Assembly: GCA_023473405.1 (NCBI GenBank)
Contig: JAMCZD010000054.1
Span: 17,494-24,197 of the forward strand
DNA length: 6,704 nucleotides
DNA from: Candidatus Omnitrophota bacterium
GTDB taxonomy: Bacteria > Verrucomicrobiota > Verrucomicrobiia > Limisphaerales > UBA1319
Reading direction: 5' to 3'
The notes under the pieces: model-generated
Databases searched by the model: none
The model's input: only the letters and a program-made list of their open reading frames with translations
Told to the model about the DNA's origin: nothing
Made by a program: the position numbers and the translations under genes
Part shown: positions 1-6,292 of the stretch, piece after piece
Numbering within the stretch: the stretch's first letter is position 1
Layout of the letters: each line of letters opens with the position of its first letter

Positions 1-353
1 CGGTGCTGACCTGAGCCGGGCGGCCATTCCATCTCGAAGGTGTTGCTTTTGATGGGTTGTGAATCATCCCAGTCGCCGTCAAAGGCCCAGGCAAGGACCT
101 GCTTTCCCCCTTTCTGGCGGATCGATCCCAGCTCGAAAAAATCACCGGTTGGCTCGATGCCCACTTCCTCCTTGAATTCGCGTATGGCGGTGTCAAGGGG
201 GCGCTCGCCGGGTTCGATTTCACCTTTCGGAATGCTCCAACAGTCCAAGTCGCGATGCTGAAAGAACGGCCCGCCGGGATGGGCTATAAACACCTGAAGT
301 TGGTTAGCCACAATTCGATACATCAACAAACCGGCGCTCACTCTTTCGGCCAT
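1..353 (-). CDS. NUDIX hydrolase, COG4119-like (3' end cut by window edge)
   Basis: This is the N-terminal 117 codons of a NUDIX pyrophosphohydrolase; the C-terminus lies beyond the left edge. NUDIX enzymes hydrolyse nucleoside diphosphates linked to another moiety, using Mg2+ held by the Nudix box. The box is complete at residues 44-66 (G44, E50, then REFKEEVGI), so the visible part looks catalytically intact. The opening SAGLLMYR, the AHPGGPFF stretch (24-31), WSIPKGE (39-45), the later SIRQKGGK, and SNTFEMEWPPGSG near the cut resemble the small predicted NTP pyrophosphohydrolases of COG4119, usually about 150-165 residues. The substrate cannot be read from the sequence. The ATG at 353-351 is the first start ahead of the conserved SAGLL segment; no strong Shine-Dalgarno sequence precedes it. 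The gene diverges from the UbiA-like gene. The family call is firm and the subgroup likely. Confidence 0.9.
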   Translation of the reverse strand, partial: MAERVSAGLLMYRIVANQLQVFIAHPGGPFFQHRDLDCWSIPKGEIEPGERPLDTAIREFKEEVGIEPTGDFFELGSIRQKGGKQVLAWAFDGDWDDSQPIKSNTFEMEWPPGSGQH

Positions 354-440
354 CAGGTTCAGGCTACCGCAGACATCCTTTCTCGATACAGAATTAAGTT
401 AAAGCTTTTCGGGCGGATTGATTTCAGGTAGTGACCAGGT
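354..440. promoter_or_regulatory. Divergent intergenic region, presumed promoters in both directions
   Basis: This 87-bp gap separates the start codons of the minus-strand NUDIX gene and the plus-strand UbiA-like gene, so it must carry the nearby upstream signals of both unless transcription comes from further away. It contains an AT-rich patch around 390-413 (GAATTAAGTTAAAGCTTTT), which contrasts with the GC-rich genes. I could not find a convincing -35/-10 pair with good spacing in either direction. An AGGT at 426-429 could serve as a weak ribosome binding site for the plus-strand gene. Confidence 0.35.
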
Positions 441-1319
441 ATGGGGATGATTCTCGCGAAGAGGGAACAGCACGGTTGGTTGCGGTCCTTTCTGATACTG
501 GACCGAGTGTCGCTATTGCCAACGGTATGGTCGAACTGCCTGGCGGGCTGGCTGCTCAGCGGCGGTGGCCGCCCCAAAACGTTCCTGGTGCTCTGGGTCG
601 GCGTGACCTGTCTTTATTTGGGCGGGCTCATGCTCAACAACGCCTGGGACGCCCCCGACGCCAAGCACTACCGCGAACGGCTGGGGGCGGCGGGCGATGT
701 GCCCGCGGAAACGGCTGGGTTGTGGAGCCTGGGCTGGTGCGGCCTGGGGGCGCTGTTCATGGTATCTTTGGGCACCAGCACGGCAGTGCTGACGGTGGTC
801 TTGCTGGGCTGCCTGACGCTGTATCATATGGTTTACCGCCTGGCCATTTTCTCCCCGGTGCTGCGGGCGATATGCCGTTTCTTGTTGTATTTGTTGGCCG
901 GATCAGCGGCGGTTACGGGGCTGGCGGGCCTGACGATCTGGAGCGGGCTGGCCTTGGGCTTCTATGTTCTTGGCTTCAGCTACCTGGCGTATCCGGAAGA
1001 TGCATCCATCATGCGACGCTATTGGCCCGCTTACCTTTTGGCTTCGCCCTTCCTGCTGGCGTGGATCGTCAATGGAAGCGGATATCGCCGGACAACGCTT
1101 TGGCTCACACTGGCCTTGGTCGCATGGATTCTGTGGTGCCTGCGCTTGGCCTTTTGGGCCGCTCACCGCAACCCGACGCGGGCTGCGTGTCGTTTATCGG
1201 CAGGGATCATCCTGGTGGACATGCTGGCTCTTGACGGCGGCTCGTTCGGACTCGGAGCGGTGTTTGCGCTTTGGTTTGTTACCACCCTGGTCCTGCAACA
1301 CTTCGCGCCCGCCTCATAG
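441..1319 (+). CDS. UbiA-like polytopic membrane protein (prenyltransferase superfamily, EboC/SCO3242-like)
   Basis: The product is a 292-residue, very hydrophobic protein with roughly eight or nine membrane segments, the size and shape of UbiA-superfamily prenyltransferases, which join an isoprenoid diphosphate to an acceptor in the inner membrane. The N-terminal RVSLLPTVWSNCLAGWLL (22-39) is a typical UbiA opening. The first Asp-rich motif is recognisable but altered: LNNAWDAPD (65-73) stands where N-D-x-x-D-x-x-x-D is expected, and the usual RPxPxG after it reads RLGAAG (80-85). The middle FSPVLRAICRFLLYLLAGSA (137-156) resembles the EboC/SCO3242 branch, and the second Asp motif is not evident near YLAYPEDAS (181-189). 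Substrate and activity are unknown, and a non-catalytic role is possible. ATG 441 is chosen; ATG 447 is an in-frame alternative. aroC follows in the same direction after 118 bp. Family confidence is moderate to good. Confidence 0.75.
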   Translation: MGMILAKREQHGWLRSFLILDRVSLLPTVWSNCLAGWLLSGGGRPKTFLVLWVGVTCLYLGGLMLNNAWDAPDAKHYRERLGAAGDVPAETAGLWSLGWCGLGALFMVSLGTSTAVLTVVLLGCLTLYHMVYRLAIFSPVLRAICRFLLYLLAGSAAVTGLAGLTIWSGLALGFYVLGFSYLAYPEDASIMRRYWPAYLLASPFLLAWIVNGSGYRRTTLWLTLALVAWILWCLRLAFWAAHRNPTRAACRLSAGIILVDMLALDGGSFGLGAVFALWFVTTLVLQHFAPAS

Positions 1320-1326
1320 GGCGTTG

Positions 1327-1348
1327 GGAGCGTGGAGCGTGAGAGCGT
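1327..1348. repeat. Short tandem repeat GGAGCGT
   Basis: Two perfect copies of the 7-mer GGAGCGT (1327-1340) are followed by an imperfect third, GAGAGCGT (1341-1348). The repeat lies just after the stop codon of the UbiA-like gene, in the gap before aroC. It is not a stem-loop and no function is evident. Confidence 0.6.
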
Positions 1349-1390
1349 GCGCTGGGATGGTGAGGCTGCCGCCGAGTCCTGAATGAGCGC

Positions 1391-1404
1391 GGGGAGCGGA
1401 TTTG
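1391..1404 (+). promoter_or_regulatory. Shine-Dalgarno-like GGGGAG before a TTG codon
   Basis: The purine-rich GGGGAG at 1391-1396 lies 5 nt before TTG 1402, which is in frame with aroC. This would give a 376-residue product with 12 extra residues ahead of the canonical N-terminus. The ATG at 1438 has no comparable site just upstream. The site therefore argues for the longer start, whereas family alignment argues for the shorter one. Confidence 0.35.
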
Positions 1405-1437
1405 ACCTCGAGGGACTTTTGTCTCAAGCTTTTGTCT

Positions 1438-2532
1438 ATGGCGAATTCATTTGGACATCTTTTCCGTATAACGACTTGGGGCGAGTCCCATGGCGGAGGG
1501 GTTGGCGTGGTCGTAGACGGTTGCCCACCCCGGCTGGCGTTGACCGAGGCGGACATTCAGCCCGATCTGGACCGGCGTCGTCCCGGCCAGTCGAACATCG
1601 TCTCGGCGCGCAAGGAGAGTGATATTGTCCAGATTCTGTCCGGCACCTTTGAAAAAAGGACCCTGGGAACACCCATTTGCTTGTGGGTGAAGAATGAGGA
1701 TGCGCGGCCCGAGGCGTATACCGAGATGGCTGCCAAGTTCCGTCCCTCACACGCCGACTACACTTACCAGGCCAAGTATGGCATCCGCAATTGGCAGGGC
1801 GGAGGCCGAGCCAGTGCGCGTGAGACGATCGGTCGCGTGGCGGCGGGGGCTATTGCCAAGAAAATATTGCGCGAGCAATTCGGCGTGGAAGTAATGTCTT
1901 ACGTCAAACAGGTGCAACGCCTGGCTGCTTCCGTCGATCCCGAAACGGTCAGAACAGCCGAAATCGAGGCCAACGCGATGCGTTGTCCAGACCCGGAAAT
2001 GGCGGCAAGAATGATCCGGTTGGTTGAGAAGATCCGCCGGGCAGGCGACAGCGTCGGGGGCATCGTCGAGGGCGTCGCGCGAGGCGTGCCCCCCGGCTGG
2101 GGCGAACCGGTGTTCGACAAACTCGAAGCCGACCTGGCCAAGGCCATGCTCAGCCTGCCGGCAGCCAAAGGATTCGATCTGGGATCGGGTTTCGCCGGGG
2201 TGACTCTTACCGGCAAGCAACACAACGACGTCTTTCGCATGCAACTAGGCAAGGTGATCACCGTTACCAATCGGTCCGGAGGCGTCCAAGGCGGTATTTC
2301 CAACGGCGCAACCATTTACTTCCGCGTAGCCTTCAAACCCGTTGCAACCATCATGATCGAGCAGGAGACCGTGGATGTGGATGGCTGTAACACAACCATC
2401 AAGGCCCGGGGCCGCCATGACCCCTGCGTGTTGCCGCGCGCAGTGCCCGTTGTCGAGGCGATGACCGCTTTGGTGCTGGTTGACCATGCCTTGCGGCACC
2501 GGGCCCAGTGCGGGTTTGGAAATTTCGGCTGA
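1438..2532 (+). CDS. aroC: Chorismate synthase
   Basis: This is chorismate synthase, the last step of the shikimate pathway: it converts 5-enolpyruvylshikimate 3-phosphate to chorismate using reduced FMN in the cytoplasm. The 364-residue product is of normal length (E. coli AroC is 361). Family signatures occur in order: MANSFGHLFRITTWGESHGG at the N-terminus with the catalytic-type His18, DRRRPGQ, FRPSHADYTYQAKYG, GGGRASARET, AAGAIAKK, GDSVGGIVE, GEPVFDKLEADLAKAM, RSGGVQGGISNG and, near the C-terminus, RGRHDPCVLPRAVPVVEAM. No key motif is missing. I chose ATG 1438 because homologues begin M-x-N-S-F-G; an in-frame TTG at 1402 with a better ribosome binding site would add 12 residues. The gene follows the UbiA-like gene on the same strand and converges with the glycosyltransferase gene beyond 2589. 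No other shikimate genes are in the window. Confidence 0.97.
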   Translation: MANSFGHLFRITTWGESHGGGVGVVVDGCPPRLALTEADIQPDLDRRRPGQSNIVSARKESDIVQILSGTFEKRTLGTPICLWVKNEDARPEAYTEMAAKFRPSHADYTYQAKYGIRNWQGGGRASARETIGRVAAGAIAKKILREQFGVEVMSYVKQVQRLAASVDPETVRTAEIEANAMRCPDPEMAARMIRLVEKIRRAGDSVGGIVEGVARGVPPGWGEPVFDKLEADLAKAMLSLPAAKGFDLGSGFAGVTLTGKQHNDVFRMQLGKVITVTNRSGGVQGGISNGATIYFRVAFKPVATIMIEQETVDVDGCNTTIKARGRHDPCVLPRAVPVVEAMTALVLVDHALRHRAQCGFGNFG

Positions 2533-2550
2533 ATTCCCAGTCGCAGGCAA

Positions 2551-2584
2551 CTTGATCTGATCAAAACGAGTTTTGAATTTCAAG
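2551..2584. terminator. Candidate bidirectional terminator between convergent genes
   Basis: The 56-bp gap between the aroC stop and the convergent glycosyltransferase stop contains nested inverted repeats. TCAAAA (2561-2566) pairs with TTTTGA (2571-2576) around a CGAG loop, and an outer CTTGA (2551-2555) pairs with TCAAG (2580-2584). A competing palindrome, TTGATC-T-GATCAA, spans 2552-2564. The location between converging genes suits a two-way terminator. The stem is AT-rich and there is no clear run of T after it on either strand, so this is not a textbook intrinsic terminator. Confidence 0.35.
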
Positions 2585-2588
2585 GACT

Positions 2589-3755
2589 CTAGTGCGGTTG
2601 GGCCGCCAGCTCCTCGAGGCTGGCTAATTCGTTCCGGGCGACTTGGCGATAATCGTAGCGTTCGATGAATTTTCGCCCTTGCTGGCCTCGGGACCGGCGG
2701 CGGGCTTCATCGTTCAGTAGGGCGAGGATTTGCCGGGCCAATCGTTGCTTATCGCCGGCTTTGACCAGATCAAGCTGACCCGGGAAGACGAGGCCAAACA
2801 CCGGCAGCTCATAGGCCACGACCGGCAGCCCGGCAGCCAGGAATTCGGTTATCGATAATCCCCAACCTTCTTCAAAGGAGAGGCTCATGCCAACACGGCA
2901 TTGGGCGAGCCGGGCGTTCTTTTCCTCCTCACCGATGCCGCCGGTGAAAGTGACGCTTGAATGGATGCCCATTTCCCGGAAGGCGTCCTCGATGCGCTGT
3001 CTTTGGGGGCCTTCACCAATCACGAGCAGGCGGGCGCCGGGTTTCTCCTGGAGAACCAGTTGCCAGACCAGGGCCAGGTCGAAAACGCCCTTGTGCTCAT
3101 GCAATCGCCCGAGAAAGACCGCGTCGAATTGTGGAGATTGGCTGGGGGGATGCGAGGCCGACAAATCCACACCGTAGCCGATCTGGACGGTGTGTTTGGG
3201 AGGCAATCCCAACCTTGCTTCGAGGGCATGTAAATCGTTGGCCACGATGGCGGTGCTGCAAATGACCAGGCCGGCGCGGCGGTTTATCCAGCGAAGGCTT
3301 TGGCGTTCGGACCACTGAAACAACCGATCAAACAGCCCTGTCCGGCCTGGCTGGGAGGCAAGCACGTGGTGAAACTTCACCGCCCATCTGGTTCGTTGGC
3401 GCCGCGCGAGAACCATGGCCGGATAGACCTCGAAGATCAACTGCGAAGAGGCGTAGATGACGTCGTATCGCACAGGAACTCGAAGCCAATGCGCGCCGGC
3501 CATCCGCAGTCCGTAGGCGGGTAAATAAGCCCAGGTTCGGCTCAGGTAGCGCGTGGCATCGAAAAGGTTGTCGCTGCTGATCAAGTCCGAGCGCGGCGCC
3601 AGTTTCTTCAATTGAGGCCAGCCAGCCTTGGCAACCAGGAAATCGGTCGGATGCCCCGCGGCGGTCCATTCGTTGGCCATCCACGCATAGTGGCGCAGGA
3701 CGCCGGAGACCGAATGCGAATCGTTCAGGGTGTTATGAACAACGAGGATGCGCAT
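2589..3755 (-). CDS. Glycosyltransferase family 4 protein (distal gene of kdsD operon)
   Basis: The product is a 388-residue GT-B fold, retaining glycosyltransferase of family GT4, which moves a sugar from a nucleotide-sugar donor to an acceptor, probably at the cytoplasmic face of the inner membrane during envelope glycan assembly. The N-terminal Rossmann start MRILVVHN and the region up to about 190 form the acceptor domain. GYGVD (193-197), FLGRLHEHKGVFDL (214-227), LLVIGEGP (243-250) and VTFTGGI (268-274) mark the donor domain. The E-x7-E motif is intact in FEEGWGLSITEFLAAGLPVV (E296 and E304). The donor and acceptor cannot be deduced. There is no signal peptide or membrane helix. ATG 3755 lies 32 bp after the upstream glycosyltransferase stop, consistent with co-transcription. 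No clear Shine-Dalgarno sequence is visible. Capsule or exopolysaccharide synthesis is an alternative to LPS. Confidence 0.92.
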   Translation of the reverse strand: MRILVVHNTLNDSHSVSGVLRHYAWMANEWTAAGHPTDFLVAKAGWPQLKKLAPRSDLISSDNLFDATRYLSRTWAYLPAYGLRMAGAHWLRVPVRYDVIYASSQLIFEVYPAMVLARRQRTRWAVKFHHVLASQPGRTGLFDRLFQWSERQSLRWINRRAGLVICSTAIVANDLHALEARLGLPPKHTVQIGYGVDLSASHPPSQSPQFDAVFLGRLHEHKGVFDLALVWQLVLQEKPGARLLVIGEGPQRQRIEDAFREMGIHSSVTFTGGIGEEEKNARLAQCRVGMSLSFEEGWGLSITEFLAAGLPVVAYELPVFGLVFPGQLDLVKAGDKQRLARQILALLNDEARRRSRGQQGRKFIERYDYRQVARNELASLEELAAQPH

Positions 3756-3787
3756 GTGGATTTGGCGGAATCTCGATTTTAACCCGG

Positions 3788-4906
3788 CTAATCACGACCA
3801 CGCCTCGCCTGTGCCTCCAACCACGCACATGCCTTGGGCAAAACCTGGTCCCAGTGAAAGGTCTTCGCCCGGTTCCAGGCATTGCGGCGCAGGACTTGGT
3901 ACTGGTTCGGGCGGTTGACAAGCGTAAGCACGCATTCGGCGAGTGAGTCCGGTGATTCGCGGACGGACACGAGGCCGGTTTCCTCGTGCAATGTGGACTC
4001 GATCAATCCGGCGACCGGATAGACCACGGCGGGGGTGCCCATTGCGTTGGCTTCAATGACATTGAGTCCCCAGCCTTCCCGCATCGAGGTGTGCAACAAG
4101 AGGTGCGCCCGGCGCAATGCGGCGTCTTTGCCGGGTTCAGAAAGGGCGCCGGTGAATTTTACCCGGCCTTCGAGGCTCAGTTCGGAAGCCAACTGGTGGA
4201 GCTGCTGTTCGATGATGCCTTGGCCGACGATGGTCAGATTCGCGTTGATGCCCTTGTCCACCAGGAGTTTTAGGGTGCGCATGGCGTGGTCCACCCGTTT
4301 ATTCGGCGCGAGCCGGGAGACCACGACTAGACTTAAGGGTTGGCGAAGGGGTTTGGCTTCGAGATCGGGCAGCGCCACGGTGTGAACACCATAGGGAATG
4401 AGGGTAACGCTGCGCACGCCGCTGGCCTCGAGGCTGGCCTTGGTGGAGGTCGAGGCGGTCCAAAAGGGGACCTTGCGGTACAACCAATGGGTACGCCGTT
4501 CCTGCCAGCGGCCCAAGGCGTTGTATGGCCAGCGATAAAAGGCATCCCAGATCGGCCCAAGCACCTCGTGAATATAAGCCACACAATTCGTCCGGCACCA
4601 CCACGGCGCAAACCATGGGATGCCGTGGTGCTGATCAATGACAAGGTCGAATCGAGGTTGACGACGAAACCATCGTTGCGCTTCGAGGATCGAACTGCCA
4701 ATACCCCCGGCGCGGACCACGCGAACCCCCTCGATGATTTCCTCGGACGCGGCTCCTGGAAACAAGGGAGCGAACCAGAAGACTTCATGACCTTTGGCAG
4801 CCAGGTAAGTCAGATACCCCAAGGTAACCCGTTCAGCCCCGCCGGCCAGCGGATTGCACGGGTCGCGCCAATTGAGCATCAGGAAACGCATTTGAGGAGC
4901 GGTCAC
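3788..4906 (-). CDS. Glycosyltransferase family 4 protein (second-last gene of kdsD operon)
   Basis: The product is a 372-residue GT4-type glycosyltransferase with an N-terminal MRFLMLNWRDP and the glycine-rich acceptor-domain motif PLAGGAERVT (19-28). YIHEVLGPIWDAFY follows at 111-124, then IPYGV (170-174), VVVSRLAPNKRVDHAM (194-209), LTIVGQG (224-230) and VKFTGALSE (249-257). The donor-binding E-x7-E is intact in REGWGLNVIEANAMGTP (E277 and E285). It probably transfers a sugar to a lipid-linked or LPS acceptor in the cytoplasm; the specificity is unknown. I chose GTG 4906 because its first bases overlap the stop of the upstream small gene as GTGA, a coupling arrangement. ATG 4891 would shorten it by five residues and also fits the family start. 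It differs clearly from the neighbouring GT4, so the pair is not a recent duplication. Confidence 0.92.
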   Translation of the reverse strand: MTAPQMRFLMLNWRDPCNPLAGGAERVTLGYLTYLAAKGHEVFWFAPLFPGAASEEIIEGVRVVRAGGIGSSILEAQRWFRRQPRFDLVIDQHHGIPWFAPWWCRTNCVAYIHEVLGPIWDAFYRWPYNALGRWQERRTHWLYRKVPFWTASTSTKASLEASGVRSVTLIPYGVHTVALPDLEAKPLRQPLSLVVVSRLAPNKRVDHAMRTLKLLVDKGINANLTIVGQGIIEQQLHQLASELSLEGRVKFTGALSEPGKDAALRRAHLLLHTSMREGWGLNVIEANAMGTPAVVYPVAGLIESTLHEETGLVSVRESPDSLAECVLTLVNRPNQYQVLRRNAWNRAKTFHWDQVLPKACAWLEAQARRGRD

Positions 4907-5088
4907 CGGGATGGGCGGCTCGCTGCTGCAAAGGCGAGGTCACTGTGAAAGACAGAATCAGAACTGTCCCGTTGAAGGCGCCTGACCTGTGGCTGTGCGG
5001 GGACAAGCGCGGCGTGCGGATTCAGGCTTATGCACCCGTCCAAGCCCAACAAAGCAGCCACAACAAGCAAAAACGCTAACTTATGCAT
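4903..5088 (-). CDS. Small predicted lipoprotein between kdsD and a glycosyltransferase
   Basis: This 61-codon gene encodes a protein I do not recognise. The N-terminus has the form of a lipoprotein signal: basic start MHK, hydrophobic core at about residues 4-16 (LAFLLVVAALLGL), then LDGC with Cys19 as the probable lipidated residue. Asp at position -2 of the lipobox is unusual. Residue +2 after Cys is Ile, so it would not carry the Asp retention signal known from E. coli. The remaining 42 residues are polar, rich in Ser, Arg and Ala, with no domain I can name. The start lies 10 bp after the kdsD stop, and the TGA overlaps the GTG start of the next gene by 4 bp, which supports real translation and coupling. 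No strong ribosome binding site is visible. It could be an envelope protein or a spacer peptide that mainly couples translation. Confidence 0.6.
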   Translation of the reverse strand: MHKLAFLLVVAALLGLDGCISLNPHAALVPAQPQVRRLQRDSSDSVFHSDLAFAAASRPSR

Positions 5089-5098
5089 GATGCATTCT

Positions 5099-6070
5099 TT
5101 ACATGAATTTCAATTTGGGCAAGTCCTGCGAGTCCACCAACCCCACCGGCTCGTGACGCGCGTTTACGACCAGGAGGTCGTCGATACAACGCTCGTTGAA
5201 AATCCTTAGCGCCTCGACCGCCAGGGCGTCTTCGCGAATGGAGACTGGATTTAGGGTCATGACCTTGGCCAGAGACAGGTCCAAAACGGATTCGCCGGCA
5301 GCCATGTGACGCCGGAAATCGCCGTCGGTGAACACGCCGATCAATTTGCCGCGGGCGTCGACGACGCTGACGCTGCCGGCTTTGGCTTGGGTCATCAGGA
5401 GGAGCGCCTCTTTAACGGGGGTGGAATGCGAGGCCACCGGATTGCGGGAACCGCTGCGCATGATATCTCGAACCCGGAGGAGCAGGCTGCGCCCGATAGC
5501 ACCGGAAGGATGAAACTTGGCGAAGTCTTGCGACCGAAAGCCGCGGGCCTGCATGACGGTCATGGCGAGAGCGTCTCCCAACACCAGCATGGCGGTCGTG
5601 CTGGCCGTGGGCGCCAAATTGAAGGGGCAGGCTTCCTTGGGCACTTTGACATTGAGAACGACATCGCTGAGGCGCGCGAGCGATGATCTTGCATTTCCGG
5701 TGAGAGAAATCACCTTGACGGCGAACCGCTTCAGGGCCGGTATCAGATTAAGCAATTCCTCCGATTCACCCGAATAACTCAACGCCAGCACCACATCGCC
5801 ATCGTTGACCATTCCCAGGTCGCCATGCATGGCATCGACGCTGTTCAACACCACGCTGAGCGAGCCGGTGCTGGTGAGCGTGGCGGCAATTTTATGGCCA
5901 ACGTGGCCGGACTTGCCAATGCCGACCACGATGATCTTGCCGCGCTGCCGGAGCGATTCAACGAGGATTTCCACCGCCACATCGATCCGGTTATCGAGCT
6001 GGTTTCGCACCGATTCAAGGGCCGCCATTTCGATCGTGAATACTTCCCGTGCTTTTGCCAGATAGCTCAT
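5099..6070 (-). CDS. kdsD: D-arabinose 5-phosphate isomerase (KdsD/KpsF/GutQ family)
   Basis: The enzyme interconverts ribulose 5-phosphate and arabinose 5-phosphate, the first step towards Kdo of lipopolysaccharide, in the cytoplasm. The 323-residue length matches the family (E. coli KdsD is 328). The N-terminal SIS domain shows VVGIGKSGHVGHKIAATLTS (48-67), MHGDLGMV (81-88), SYSGESEELLNLIP (98-111), KEACPFNLAPTASTTA (145-160) and FHPSGAIGR (186-194). The positions matching the E. coli KdsD active-site residues are all present: Lys53, Glu105, Glu146 and His187 (E. coli K59, E111, E152 and H193). Two CBS domains follow: about 200-258, containing GVFTDGDFRRHM, and about 268-323. A small difference is HPSG where most relatives have HPGG. 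ATG 6070 begins the conserved N-terminus. It is the first gene of a probable four-gene operon. GutQ- or capsule-type paralogue roles cannot be excluded. Confidence 0.95.
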   Translation of the reverse strand: MSYLAKAREVFTIEMAALESVRNQLDNRIDVAVEILVESLRQRGKIIVVGIGKSGHVGHKIAATLTSTGSLSVVLNSVDAMHGDLGMVNDGDVVLALSYSGESEELLNLIPALKRFAVKVISLTGNARSSLARLSDVVLNVKVPKEACPFNLAPTASTTAMLVLGDALAMTVMQARGFRSQDFAKFHPSGAIGRSLLLRVRDIMRSGSRNPVASHSTPVKEALLLMTQAKAGSVSVVDARGKLIGVFTDGDFRRHMAAGESVLDLSLAKVMTLNPVSIREDALAVEALRIFNERCIDDLLVVNARHEPVGLVDSQDLPKLKFM

Positions 6071-6139
6071 TTAGTGCCCAAAAGTCTGCCGGGACAAGCT
6101 CGGCGCCAGGTCGGCATCATCCAAATTTTCATCAAGCTG

Positions 6140-6168
6140 ATTTTTCTACGGTTTGGAGATAATGGCAA
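6140..6168 (-). promoter_or_regulatory. Candidate sigma70-type promoter for kdsD operon
   Basis: On the minus strand TTGCCA (6168-6163) is followed after exactly 17 bp by AAAAAT (6145-6140). These match the TTGACA and TATAAT consensus at 5 and 4 of 6 positions. The start of transcription would fall near 6133, giving a leader of about 60 nt before kdsD. Such matches arise by chance quite often, and promoter preferences of the host are unknown. Confidence 0.25.
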
Positions 6169-6292
6169 CTATGGAGTCGAGCGCGGAGAAGGGCATTCCC
6201 GCTCCGGTTACCGAATCGCGCTTGAGGAAGGGCGATCGCAGTGACGTTCGATGCCACGGACGCGGCGTTTCCAATCCTGCGGCGTTGCCAAC

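Noticed and set aside
40..261. Plus-strand frame of 73 codons at the left edge
   Set aside because: It is antisense to the NUDIX gene with its intact Nudix box, and the product is a Ser/Pro-rich shadow.
431..1234. Long plus-strand frame (267 codons) starting GTG 431, overlapping the UbiA-like gene
   Set aside because: Its product is rich in Gly, Arg and Pro with no family likeness, while the frame from 441 gives a coherent polytopic membrane protein. It is a high-GC shadow.
2589..4906. The two adjacent GT4 genes as a recent tandem duplication
   Set aside because: Beyond the shared donor-domain pattern their sequences differ throughout, including the N-terminal halves, so they are at most ancient relatives.
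4340..4948. Plus-strand frame of 202 codons antisense to the glycosyltransferase gene
   Set aside because: It is fully opposite a gene with clear GT4 motifs, and its translation has no recognisable domain; typical antisense shadow in GC-rich DNA.
6232..6239. GCGATCGC octamer, resembling the cyanobacterial HIP1 element
   Set aside because: It is a single occurrence noticed in a GC-rich window, and nothing else here suggests a cyanobacterium; chance is sufficient.
5825..6244. Plus-strand frame of 139 codons, partly antisense to kdsD and running into the intergenic region
   Set aside because: Most of it lies opposite the conserved SIS domain of KdsD. The product is His-rich and unlike any known family, and no good start signal is visible.
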